From Glandiceps talaboti (lineage: Eukaryota > Hemichordata > Enteropneusta > Spengelidae), in contig NC_135553.1 in NCBI RefSeq assembly GCF_964340395.1, positions 2,525,001 to 2,589,000 on the forward strand: a stretch of 64,000 nucleotides of DNA, in the 5' to 3' direction. The notes under the pieces are model-generated. The model searched no databases. It was not told the origin of the DNA and saw only the letters and a list, made by a program, of their open reading frames with translations. Positions 1 to 11,660 of this stretch are shown here, piece by piece. Made by a program: the position numbers and the translations under genes. Positions within the stretch are counted from its first letter, which is position 1. Every line of letters starts with the position of its first letter.

Positions 1-1
1 T

Positions 2-298
2 ACAACAGAATCTACAGTGGAAACAGTTAGGAATACATTTCGATATAAAAAAGTATATGAGAAAAAACTTATTAAAGGTACTGCTTATAGTGCAAAGATA
101 AAAGAAAGTCCAATATCTGCAGGTAACATGAAATCACTTGCAGTTAATAGTCTTTCACAGAACAAAAATACTAACAAAACAAGTAATTCTATAATACGTG
201 ATGCATCGCTTGATTCAATAACCTCAAGTGAAGGTAATCTACCAGATGTACGAATTCATCCAAGACTTAACACAGTCAAACCTATCAAAAGGAATTAA
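2..298 (+). CDS. 3'-terminal exon of an unidentified protein-coding gene (partial)
   Basis: The frame is open from the first bases of the window to a TAA at 296-298, giving about 98 residues that begin upstream of the window. There is no reason to place a start here; the first in-frame codon often read as a start (position 17) is GTG, so this is best read as a last exon or exon fragment. The peptide is polar and strongly basic, rich in Lys, Ser, Asn and Thr, without hydrophobic segments, cysteines or a recognisable domain, and it ends in Lys-Arg-Asn. That composition suggests an intrinsically disordered cytoplasmic or nuclear C-terminal tail (inference). Support comes from a frame about 98 codons long running off the edge, and from an AATAAA about 260 bases after the stop. 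I do not recognise the family. It could still be a chance open frame, but it is the best coding candidate in the window. Confidence 0.5.
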   Translation, partial: TTESTVETVRNTFRYKKVYEKKLIKGTAYSAKIKESPISAGNMKSLAVNSLSQNKNTNKTSNSIIRDASLDSITSSEGNLPDVRIHPRLNTVKPIKRN

Positions 299-580
299 AG
301 CAGATAGTCATTTACTCCATATTGTTATTTTCATATTGTTGAAATATGTATATTTGTAGTTTTTGCATTTAATAATACAAATTTAATGATAATTGAATAC
401 TCCATAGCACTATTTTCATATTGTTTTAATGTCTATATGTGTTAGTAACTTTTAATGATGCAATATATTATATATAATTTCCTCATATCAAGGTAAACTA
501 CAAGATATGAGAAATCATCAAAGACCTAAGGGACAATTGCACAGTGTCGCATAAGCTCAATAAACAAACTTTGTTCGTTT
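299..580 (+). other. Probable 3' untranslated region
   Basis: This AT-rich, non-repetitive stretch lies between the stop codon and the polyadenylation signal. No other open frame or motif is visible. Its assignment depends on the partial coding exon being real. Confidence 0.4.
559..564 (+). promoter_or_regulatory. Canonical polyadenylation signal AATAAA
   Basis: A perfect AATAAA is followed within 5-20 bases by a T/GT-rich stretch (TTTGTTCGTTTAG), the usual downstream element. It lies 261 bases after the stop of the partial exon, so cleavage near 575-590 is plausible. The hexamer alone is common in AT-rich DNA; position and downstream context are what support it. Confidence 0.45.
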
Positions 581-610
581 AGCAGGGGGAGGGGTCTGGC
601 ATCAATGCTC

Positions 611-1757
611 CCAGTATTTCCAATGAGTGTGACAATTTATTGAGGTACGTAAGTTCCCAGTATATCCAATGAGTGTGACATCATTGAGATACAAGTTCCC
701 AGTATTTCCAATGAGTGTGACATCATTGAGGTACAAGTTCCCAGTATATCCAATGATTGTGACATTATTGAGGTACAAGTTCCCAGTATTCTAATGATTG
801 TGACATTATTGAGGTACAAGTTCCCAGTATATCCAATGATTGTGACATTATTGAGGTACAAGTTCCCAGTATATCCAATGATTGTGACATTATTGAGGTA
901 CAAGTTCCCAGTATATCCAATGATTGTGACATTATTGAGGTACAAGTTCCCAGTATTCTAATGATTGTGACATTATTGAGGTACAAGTTCCCAGTATATC
1001 CAATGATTGTGACATTATTGAGGTACAAGTTCCCAGTATATCCAATGATTGTGACATTATTGAGGTACAAGTTCCCAGTATTCTAATGATTGTGACATTA
1101 TTGAGGTACAAGTTCCCAGTATTCTAATGAGTGTGACATCATTGAGGTACAAGTTCCCAGTCTTACTTTCCAATGAGTGTGACATCATTGAGTTACAAGT
1201 TCCCAGTATATCAAATGAGTGTGACATCATTGAGGTACAAGTTCCCAGTCTTACTTTCCAATGAGTGTGACATCATTGAAGTACAAGTTCCCAGTATATC
1301 CAATGAGTGTGACATCAATTTGAGGTACAAGTTCCCAGTCTTACTTTCCAATGAGTGTGACATCATTGAGGTACAAGTTCCCAGTATTTCCAATGAGTGT
1401 GACATTATTGAGGTACAAGTTCCCAGTATTTCCAATGAGTGTGACATTATTGAGGTACAAGTTCCCAGTATATCCAATGAGTGTGACATTATTGAGGTAC
1501 AAGTTCCCAGTATTCTAATGATTGTGACATCATTGAGGTACAAGTTCCCAGTATATCCAATGAGTGTGACATCAATTTGAGGTACAAGTTCCCAGTCTTA
1601 CTTTCCAATGAGTGTGACATTATTGAGGTACAAGTTCCCAGTATATCCAATGATTGTGACATCATTGAGGTACAAGTTCCCAGTATTTCCAATGAGTGTG
1701 ACATTATTGAGGTACAAGTTCCCAGTATTTCCAATGAGTGTGACATTATTGAGGTAC
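611..1757. repeat. 42-bp minisatellite, about 27 tandem units
   Basis: The unit runs CAGTATWTCCAATGAGTGTG, ACATCATTGAGGTACAAGTT, CC. Most units are 42 bp. Variants include one that reads CAGTATTCTAATGATTGTG, one with an inserted CTTACTTT, and one with CATCAATTTGAGG. The variants are interspersed rather than blocked, as expected from unequal exchange. Because 42 is divisible by three, long open frames arise on both strands with a 14-residue period (SNECDIIEVQVPSI on plus). However, variant units shift the frame repeatedly and no start or splice context is evident, so I do not call it coding. It starts about 45 bp past the AATAAA of the left-edge gene. Confidence 0.97.
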
Positions 1758-2059
1758 AAGGTACAAAGAGTCATCAAAAACCAAACGTGGTGATAATTAA
1801 CCCACCAAAATAAATGCTGATGTTTGCAATTGAAATATCATATATGGTCACACGAATCAGCATAATTGTTACCCATACCTCGCTTTTGTTAAGAAATTCA
1901 ATTTCCTAGCTGTGTTACAGAAACTATATTGCCATTTGAATTTAATCGAGTCAATTATAATTTCATGGCTATAATTTTGAGTTAAATGATATCAATAAAG
2001 ATGATTGCAAAAGTTCATTTACTGATTTTTTATTTAATACTCAACTATCCTAATGTTAA

Positions 2060-2069
2060 GTGTGCGTGC

Positions 2070-2118
<49 letters not shown>

Positions 2119-2119
2119 T
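2060..2119. repeat. (GT)n microsatellite with GTGC variant start
   Basis: Begins as GTGC/GTGT, becomes about 22 pure GT dinucleotides, and ends with a TTTGTG interruption. It lies 12 bp from the left terminus of a small inverted-repeat element. Confidence 0.97.
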
Positions 2120-2131
2120 GTTAGCTTAGTA

Positions 2132-2242
2132 ATAGTCCTGCTTGCAGATGGAGTACAGGACTCAATTCTGACAACGGAGCAGGTAAGGAACATTGTCCGA
2201 ATTGAGTGCCAATGAACTTACCCTGTCTGCAAGCAGGACTAT
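2132..2242. mobile_element. 111-bp hairpin MITE with perfect 17-bp terminal inverted repeats
   Basis: The left end ATAGTCCTGCTTGCAGA (2132-2148) is the exact reverse complement of TCTGCAAGCAGGACTAT (2226-2242). Pairing resumes inside: about 2157-2174 (GGACTCAATTCTGACAA) opposes 2191-2209, so most of the element folds as one hairpin. If the termini are GTCCTGC and GCAGGAC, a TA dinucleotide flanks each side, compatible with Tc1/mariner-like insertion; the palindromic end makes this ambiguous. There is no coding capacity. A related terminus occurs alone at 63,735. Confidence 0.75.
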
Positions 2243-4277
2243 GTTTATGTGGACGGCTGGGCAGATTGCAATCACATATTTTGTGCTACTTTGATGTAAT
2301 AGTTTTTGGGAAATTTTTCTAAATCAAAACTTGTGAAGAAAAAGTCAAAAACTGCTTAAAGAAATTACTGTAGGATGTTTATAGAAGTGTCTAGGTGAAT
2401 AAGTATACACGACAGAATATGACATCATCATGCAAAGTTAAGGACTGAATTAGATATAATATTAGCAAAACTTTCAGGACATAAAAAGGTATTTTCATAA
2501 ACTTTAGGTTCTGGAGGGTGATTTCATGATTTCACATCATATAAATTAGCCGACACCTACATCGGATTTTTAATCAGATTGTCCCACGAACGTGTATCTG
2601 AGTGAAAATTATCATTTTTTGTTGAAATTTGGGAAATTCAACATTTCCTTCTGACTTAAATTGTTATTTCTATTTCATTCAGATTGTTAAGGTACAGTTA
2701 TGAGTTGAAGATATCACCAATATGAACTTACTTTTTCTAATTTTACTTTTTTTGTCCCTTTTCACTAACCGACCAGTCATTTTAAGGTGTTTCGACGAGA
2801 CACGTAGAATTAAATACGAGTGTCCTTACTTTAATGAAGATAGATTCGTGATATCCCATGTATATACCAGAGTATACCTAGATACATTTCAACGTTTATA
2901 GTTGACACGTTAATTTGGTGCCCTGACATAGCTCGTCATATCAAAAACTAGTGGTTCATTTTCATTACACCCAGTAAGTATATATATACAAATAGTAATT
3001 CGTATGTTTGCTTCTATTTAAACAACATTTTACCTGTAGCGGGTGATTTCTTTGAAGTGCCGACAAAAGATGACTAATCAGTCTAGAACTGATGCTAAAA
3101 TACATTATGTACAAGAAGAGTTTTGGACATGAAATTGAAGTGAAGACAACTGAATTTTGAATTAACTAGTGTGTGATTATCCCCGCCACGGTAATAATGA
3201 CGCAGGTACCATTATATGTCAAAACTTTCGGAAAGCGTCATGTTATACCAATGAGAGGCGAATCCATCACGTAGGTACCAGGTTTTGACGAAGTAAAGAA
3301 ACTGGTGTACCAGTTCCGTAATGAACACAATGTTAACAGTAGTAAGATTCAAACTGTGAATTTGTTAAATTTAATTTTTGAATGTGACATATCCAACGAA
3401 CGGTCAATGGTTGATGATTTTAAACTACAGAAACTACAAGTGAATCCATACCATCTTACCAGCAGACACTGGTAGGAGAAAACTAAAAAAATTCATAAAT
3501 GTCATAACTCACAGGAAATGATAATGACCATTATGAGTAAATGTCATTCAGATATCTGTGCAAACTAACAAGACAACTGTCAATGTCCTCCAGTCTTTAT
3601 GTTTATCACAAAAGTCGAATGACTACATCTGAAGTAATCGTTAAACTTATTTCCTTTTATCAATGCTAGCTCTTAATGATTTCTTTCTCTTACCCTTCTG
3701 TGACCTTCTTGTTGGTACTCTTTGGAATATAAGCTTACTTTCCGTTAATATTAGTTCAAGTTCCTGCCTGTACGAAGTTGCCATAGATCATGACTAATAG
3801 CTACTAAGTGAAGTAAGCACAGGAAGAACACCAGAAATGGTTTATGCAGTAATGATTATCGTATTACTAGTTACTAATTGTCTTTATTGTTGTTCACAAT
3901 ATCACCCAAAATACAATTTGAACACACAAATTGCTGCCATCAATTTTCTTTTATTTATGGATTTGTTCATTCATCCCGTAAAAGGAATTACTGTAACTGA
4001 TACGTATATTAAACATAACTTTATAAAACAAACGTACAGTTAAAATCTACGTTTTTACTCAATTGCGGCATATAGTTTTCATCACTACACTATATCGGCT
4101 GTTCATATCTTTCTTCGTATTCTACTTTCGTACTAGTTGGTGCTTATCTTAGAACTCAAAACAAATGCTGCTTTTGTAAGTATATATTCTTAGTTTTGAT
4201 TCCTAAATAATTTCTGGTTTTCCTTAGATACGTTCATCAGGTTGGTAAAACAGAGCATTTAGCTTACTTAGTTCGTA
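2243..4277. other. Unannotated non-coding stretch
   Basis: AT-rich unique-looking sequence. The longest frame of note (3837-4043, plus) has an ATG and a hydrophobic start but no domain, and is of chance length. No RNA gene or tandem repeat is visible. Confidence 0.6.
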
Positions 4278-4279
4278 TA

Positions 4280-4592
4280 TCACGACTAAGGGTTCTAATT
4301 TTTTACGAGCAACATTTCGCCTGTTCAGGTTGACAGGCTTTGTGAAATTATCCATTTGCTGGCTTTATCGACAGAGAACGGGACAGGTTATCCAAGCAAA
4401 TGAGAGAAGCTCCCGACATACGACGACAAGGGGGCAACGTCATGAATAGAGACGGAGGGATACCAATATAATTATATCATCTCTTCGATCAGGACGCCAC
4501 CTACCGGTAAAGCCAGCAAACAGACAGTTTGACAAAGCCTGTAGACCTGAACAGATGAAACGTTACTCGTAAGTAATAAGAACTCTTGGTGA
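4280..4592. mobile_element. MITE with ~95-bp imperfect terminal inverted repeats
   Basis: The left arm (4280-4370) and right arm (about 4502-4592) are reverse complements with scattered mismatches. Shared blocks include CTGTTCAGGT, ACAGGCTTTGT and TTTGCTGGCTTTA. The outermost TCAC...GTGA is bracketed by TA on each side (4278-4279 and 4593-4594), suggesting a TA target duplication of the Tc1/mariner type. Because the terminus is itself palindromic, TATCAC termini without a duplication cannot be excluded. The ~130-bp centre is unique and GC-richer than the flanks. No transposase frame. Confidence 0.75.
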
Positions 4593-4597
4593 TACAG

Positions 4598-6663
4598 GCA
4601 CTAATTATTGTTAATTTCTGTTTTTGTATTGCGTGTGACAGTAACTAATTCTTTTGCCCCCTTTTCGCTGTTTTATTAACTATTTTGACTGGTGCAATTG
4701 ATTTGTTAATATGTTGGCGTGTATATCAATATTGATGATGGATGGTTATTTACGTATGTTGTAGATGGATATGCCAATAGCTAATGTTCAGTATTTAAAT
4801 TATCAAATGAATCACGACGTATTTGTGGTATTCAATGTTCAATCACAACCCTTCGATATTACTGTTTTCTTGTCAACAAATATTTCATTTAATGATGAGT
4901 GTATCTTACGTCATTTCTAAAATCACTAATTGCGAATATCATTAAAGATAATTTACGAAGGAAATGAAATCGGTGACATGTTTATGCCATGTATAAAGAA
5001 TTGGATCACTTAGGCTATTAGACACGGGTCATCAACATTGACCATATCTCAGCAGTCCTCATCTAAAATATAAATAACTAACATTCAGACATTCAGATTT
5101 GTAAAAAAAACTTTCCATCCCTGCTTCTTGTCAGCTCAGCTGGAAATATCAAAAGCTACACCGGATATGACGTATATAACTGTACAGTAACTAAAATATA
5201 TGCACTACCAAAGGAGCGCTCGTTCTTTGGAAAGGAAATAATTGAATCAGAAGTACTAGTAATAGTTATGATAAATGACGTCATACTGATGTCAAAAATA
5301 TGTGGTGAATACCCTCACCTTAGGAGACAAAGCAACTCAATCAATCAATTAATTAATGAGAAATAACTAATGCCACAAAGAAACGAGATAATATACTCGT
5401 CACAGAAAGATGAACTCACAAACATTAAACCACACCGCCTCTCAAGTTCTGTGTAAACTAAATGGGAACCATGAGAAAATAAGAATAACTTATGATAATC
5501 TATTGTGTTACTTCACTTATCACGTGTTGATTATTGCTAGAAGGCTGTTCACAATATCAATATATAAGAACAGCAGCATATAGGACATATGCCAAAGTTA
5601 GTTTATCGACATAGCCTTGAAACTGTAATTCGTATTTAATACAACCGTTGTTAGTCACTCTAACTATAGGGGTCTATTGTATTGGTATGATTCCATAGTA
5701 ACTATAGTTCTAGAGGTGGTCCAAGGGAATGCTATTATTTAAAACAGTTGGAGATTCAATATCAATGTACATACAAATGACCCAAACAATGAAGGAATAA
5801 CTCATGACTACCTGGTATATATGGCCTTATATGCAGGTAAGTATAACGGAATAGGCATTAATACGCGGTATAAATCAGAAGTTGAAGGTATTAGTTTTAA
5901 TTCATAGCGAACTTGGACGTTTCGCATTTGTTACTCAGTGGGTTGTATTATTCCCCAAGATATTGTAGTAAAGGCCGCAGGGTATCTTGTGAATAAACGA
6001 TTCTAAGGTTTTTTGAAATTGTGGTAACAATGTGGTATCACATAGCGTAATGTAAGTACATATCGTGATAATAATCACAACAACACTCGCCGATAGACAC
6101 TAACCTAGGTACAGACACGAATACAAAACTCGACATATTACACTAGACGCATATTTACTGGTCAGCAAACACTTGTATAATAAGTGAAATGATTTATAGG
6201 TAGAAAAACACAACTAATATCTTTCCTATGCATGGGTATACTACTTCATGAGACACACTGGAGTAATTAATCACCCTCTCAAGATTCCTATGAGATTGTA
6301 AGATATATTTCGTAATTATCTTTTTCTCTCATTTGGATAAATAGGCTCTCCTAATTACAAGTTTCCTCATGTATCTGTTTGGTATGAAATGTGCTGAGTA
6401 TGCTTCAAATCCCAGTGATGGTTCACACGTAATTATATTGTCACAGTGCAATGAATCGGTCAGCATTATTTACAAGATCTCATAAAAAAGTATATAATAA
6501 GAAATGCCAGTAGGTAAACATCTCTAAGTCTTACATACCAATAATTATCTTTTGGGATACATATTGTATATGGTTTCTAAACTTTGCTGTTCAACTTCTT
6601 TATTTGTAGACGTACTGTGATTTTAAATCACCAAAAATCTATAGTACCTTGTTGTGTTCTTGT
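4598..6663. other. Unannotated non-coding stretch
   Basis: No open frame above chance length, no tandem repeat and no RNA gene seen. Short A/T-rich simple sequence only, for example the CAATCAATCAATTAATTAAT tract near 5340. Confidence 0.6.
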
Positions 6664-6951
<288 letters not shown>

Positions 6952-6956
<5 letters not shown>

Positions 6957-9351
6957 ATCATTTCATAAACAGAAACACAGTGTCTATATTCTTTCTCCCA
7001 TAGTCTTATCCATTAGCACAAGTTTTGACACACATAGCTGAGAAAGACTGACTGGCGAAAGTAGTAACACGTTTTTCACAAGGGGTTTGGTAATAAACTG
7101 GATTATGTCATTATTTCCGACACAATCGTACTACATCGGACTACTTCCCGTACCCACGTATGTCAATAACACGTCATTTGTACGTCACCAGTCTCACTTC
7201 AATTACGACTATTGTAACTTGCATTACATAACAGTCTTGGAGGGTTTTGATAGTGATAATGTCTTCCCTTACATCACTTGAAGAAATTACGGCAAGGAAA
7301 AACTACGTCATCTTGCAATTTGGCTGCCAAGTCTAATTTCTCTTGGGAATAGCGTGTTATGTGTGTTGTCTGATGTAACAGACAATCATTGGCCTGGATT
7401 TCAAAATGAATAATTCGCACAAAAGAGGCTCCAGTTAATTCCTGCAAATGAATACGAGAACATGAAAGACTATACGTTATTATAACCCTACTCTATTCTA
7501 TCGAAGAGAAAGTAAGGAAAGGAAATAACAAGGCTTGGTTTACGTTTAAGCTATTTCCATAATTGTGTATGGTTTTAATACAAATGTACCATACACATAT
7601 TATCCAAATAGCACAGCTGTTGTATGTATTCTTTATTCTTTAAAACCAAAATCTAATCTGCACTTTACCGGAAATAAAAGTACAGTCGTGACACTTTTTT
7701 TAATGATAGTTTAGGAATCATTCCATTTCTGTGTTTATAAGATATTGCGTTATCCATACACATTACAACTCATCATTTCCTTGATATAGTTAACCCGGAC
7801 TTGGCTGTGTTAGATCTGATGAATCCCAAAGGGTATGAATTATTCTTCCTAAATAAAGGCATGTCCTTGTTGCTTCTTGGAGCTTTACGATATTACAGGG
7901 CGTCTCTCAGTCTAGGCAAATTGATAGGTTTCTGGTATCCATCATCATTTACAGTTTGGGTAGGTAGTGTATCATTGTGTCATTTCCTATACAGTTTCTG
8001 TGTACTATACTAAGCTTAAGGCCGGAGCCACAAATTAAGAAGACATGCTCTCTTTTCCACAATATTAAAGTTGCCAGCGGCAAAACGGAAGGGTATATAA
8101 AATCTTTTTCCATTAGTAAAGATTCTGCCCGGTAGAGCACATTATTGATGTTACCACGTCCCCGACAGATATTCACACGGAACAAGGAGTAAATCGCATG
8201 TGTTTTGCGGCAATATCAATATGTAATCGAACGTGAGACAATGTCATTCGGTTGTTTTCAATGATCACAAAAGGCTGTACTCAGGTCTTTCATTGAAAGC
8301 TATGTATGTATTCTTATAGGATATGGAAAATGTAGAGAGTCAATAAGACTCCCTGGAAAATGTAGTTTTATCACTTCACGTATAGGAGGCGCAGTGCAAA
8401 AGTATTTATTAACAGGAAAATAGAATAAACCTTAATGAAGTATTGGTAATAGCTTGAATTGGGACGCGTGTCGAAAATTAACAAACAAAATATGTAGAAT
8501 TTCCATCACTACCACCTGAAACACTACCAATCCTTTTCAGTGAAGTTTGGGAGATTTTATAATCATGTCAATTTTCTGCATTCCATATGGCATGCACTAC
8601 AAAGAAACGTCAGTAGTTGTTGTCGAAAATTGTAGATGACGGTATACCCGGCTTTGTATCAGATATTCAATTACAACTTTCCAAAATCACACTTTATAAT
8701 TTGCAATAACATTGATAGGCAGTGCTTTATATCGCACCTTGTATCTTTACAACAACATATTATAAACCCCCCTTTGATTGAGGCTGTGCTACAATAATCC
8801 CCCGAAACGACATATAGAAAATTCTTCAAATTACCTTAGATAAGGGATTCGTATTGGTTTATCTAACACAGCTTGTTTATACACGTTTTTCAATAACCAC
8901 CGTCTGTAATGATCATCACAGAACATTTGCAAAGAAAACTAAGATATCGCATTCTCTGTCTGTCTTTCAGTGAGATATGAGAAAGCCAGTTTTTAAGCCG
9001 GTGACGCAATTTGTATGTGTTCTCCTGATAATCCTTCAGGAGTGATCAGAGAGATTACATTTCCAAATGGGATCATTTCATGGCGAGTCCAATGATTTTG
9101 ATAAATTGAAAACAGCCAGATTCGGATTAACGTACACAAAACTATATCACCACCTAGAGACTATGAGTAAAGCACACGTCTACTAAATTGCTTTTCACTT
9201 ACATTCACATTTCAACATTTACATTAAACATCGTCCACAGCAACTTAAATAACTAAGTAATTAACTTACTGACCACACATACCATTATGAAATCCATACA
9301 CAAATGTATATGCGTACGTACTTTAGCTTTACAGAACACACATATATCGAA
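6952..9351. other. Unannotated non-coding stretch
   Basis: Several open frames of 64-78 codons (around 7087, 7801 and 7949) overlap without domain, codon pattern or splice support. A short C run occurs at about 8767. Nothing else recognised. Confidence 0.55.
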
Positions 9352-9523
<172 letters not shown>

Positions 9524-11279
9524 CACATATTCCCCTTCTCTTATTCTTCATGTAAATTTTATAACAATTAGTTTGCTTTCACAGGTCAAATATTTGCATT
9601 TTTACCTTTGAGGATGTATATGTAAACCGTGGTTTCATATTGGTTTCAACTGTATTCAAAGTTTTTAAAGTTTGGTAATAAAACACAGTGTGTAACTAAT
9701 TCGACCCTGACATTCAAATGCCCTCTCTTATAATGTGTAATAGCCATGGGAGTACGCAGCAGTCTCGAGGAGGTCATTACTTATCAATTGAACGAAATCT
9801 GAATACGAATAGAATCAAAATCACTGTTGACAAGTGAAGGCGACATTCATTATTGACACTGAGAGAATTGTAGCAACACCAGAGACTATGAATAACGTCT
9901 GCAATTAATGTAAATTGGCCCATCTGAGCAATAGCATTGACACAAAATCACTTACAAGATGCATATCGCTAATTATTTCATTATTGCCAATACTGCTATC
10001 GGGCCATTACCGCTAATTTATTCATTGGTATTAAACCCCGACATGACCCAAAAGGATTCTTTATTTGAATCTATAGGCAATCGATTCGTGTACACAAACT
10101 ACAGTATTTGACATCACAGCGTAAAGTGGTATGTTTTTTGAATGGCGTTTTGTGGTTTGGACAAGTTTATCCGAGACGAGTCTTTTTAAATCCTCAAGTG
10201 ACATACATCGTCACAAGCTTACCCATGTACACCAGTCACTCGTTACATGCATGATAACGTGTCAGAATTATTTGACAAATGTCTGTTATCATTGTAAGGG
10301 CAAAACAAGCACTGTAAAACTTCTGTTTTATCTGCACCAGTCTATATTTAGGCTATAAAATCAACTATGTGCATGCATTCAAAAAGAGAATTCTATAAAA
10401 TTACTCCCAGAGATAAAGAGAGAATCAAGACGCTAACTGATATACCTAGAATCGATCTAGAAACTAGGCATTTCAGGACGATTTCAGCAGGTGATACATT
10501 TTACCAAATGACACGATGATCGAAATAGCTTCACTGTTTGTTGTCGTACAGATATCATACTTTACTTGTAGAAGAACGTAGTTATAATATTTGTTCAGAT
10601 AATGTAAATTGTATAAATATTGATATACCTAATCCTTTGCCACTGTTTTATGCCAAAAAGAGTCTGACTCGGTAAGAAATATAAATTTGGAAAAAAAAAT
10701 TCAAAGAGGGGAAATTGTAGGCATCGGTGTATTTATGAAACAGTCTTGGAAAAAAACCATGAAATAATTAAGTGGATTTATGGTTGAAAAGATGTCGAAT
10801 TCTCGCTTTTCACCAATTAACCAACAAAATTAAATGTAATGTTGCGGAAAAATTGCAAAAAGTAGACCTTGGCATTTTAAAGCGAATATAATCAACGTGC
10901 TTCACCTCAAGTTCACCATGTCTGAGTGATCGGAGTGAAATTTCTGTAAAGGAACATAAAAAACGATTTGCAGGCGGCTGAAAACTGACGTTGAACATTA
11001 GGACAACGACTGTTCGTATCTCATTCTTATCTACTCATTAATTTCTTTTTGGCAAGTACAGGTGAAGATGAAAATAGATATTAATTGCTAATCAGTGGAA
11101 CAGATACAAAGTTTCAATGGACACTTTCAATTCTAAATATTGTACGTACAGCTGCCGCCACATCAACAATGGTGCTACACAACCCTTATTATCAAATTCA
11201 AAGACGATCTACAAGAGATTCCTTTATATTATCAGTCATTGTGGTTCATGCATTGGGTACACAATATAGAAGATATTGG
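9524..11279. other. Unannotated non-coding stretch
   Basis: No gene, tandem repeat or RNA recognised. Open frames (10131-10358 plus, 10810-10998 minus) are short and featureless. Confidence 0.55.
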
Positions 11280-11280
11280 C

Positions 11281-11343
<63 letters not shown>

Positions 11344-11399
11344 ACGTACGTACGTACGTGCGTGTGTGTGTATGTATGTATGTATGTATCTATGTATGT
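11280..11399. repeat. Compound array (CTGT)n-(ACGT)4-(GT)n-(ATGT)n
   Basis: Sixteen CTGT units pass directly into four ACGT units, then GT and ATGT units, each step a single-base motif change. Confidence 0.95.
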
Positions 11400-11516
11400 A
11401 GCTAGATATCTCAGTGATATACTTAACATTTTCAAAACATTGTAAACATCAGTGTTTCTCTTGGTATATTTCCTTGCCAATGTCACTTCTTGTGTACACG
11501 GCTTAATAAATAAATA

Positions 11517-11519
<3 letters not shown>

Positions 11520-11547
<28 letters not shown>

Positions 11548-11660
11548 TGTATGTATGTATGTATGTATGTATGTATGTATGTGTGTGTGTGTGTGTGTGC
11601 GTGTGCGCGCGCGCGTGCGGGCGTGGGTGCGTACGTGCTCGTGTCCGGCCGTCCGTCCGC
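11520..11660. repeat. Compound array (ATGT)n-(GT)n-(GC)n-(CCGT)n
   Basis: Fifteen ATGT units pass into GT, then a GCGCGC tract with Z-DNA-type purine/pyrimidine alternation, then GC-rich CGTG/CCGT motifs to about 11,660. Confidence 0.95.

Noticed and set aside
637-1813. Overlapping frames with a 14-residue repeat on both strands
   Set aside because: They arise because the minisatellite period is a multiple of three. Variant units shift the frame, and no start or splice context supports translation.
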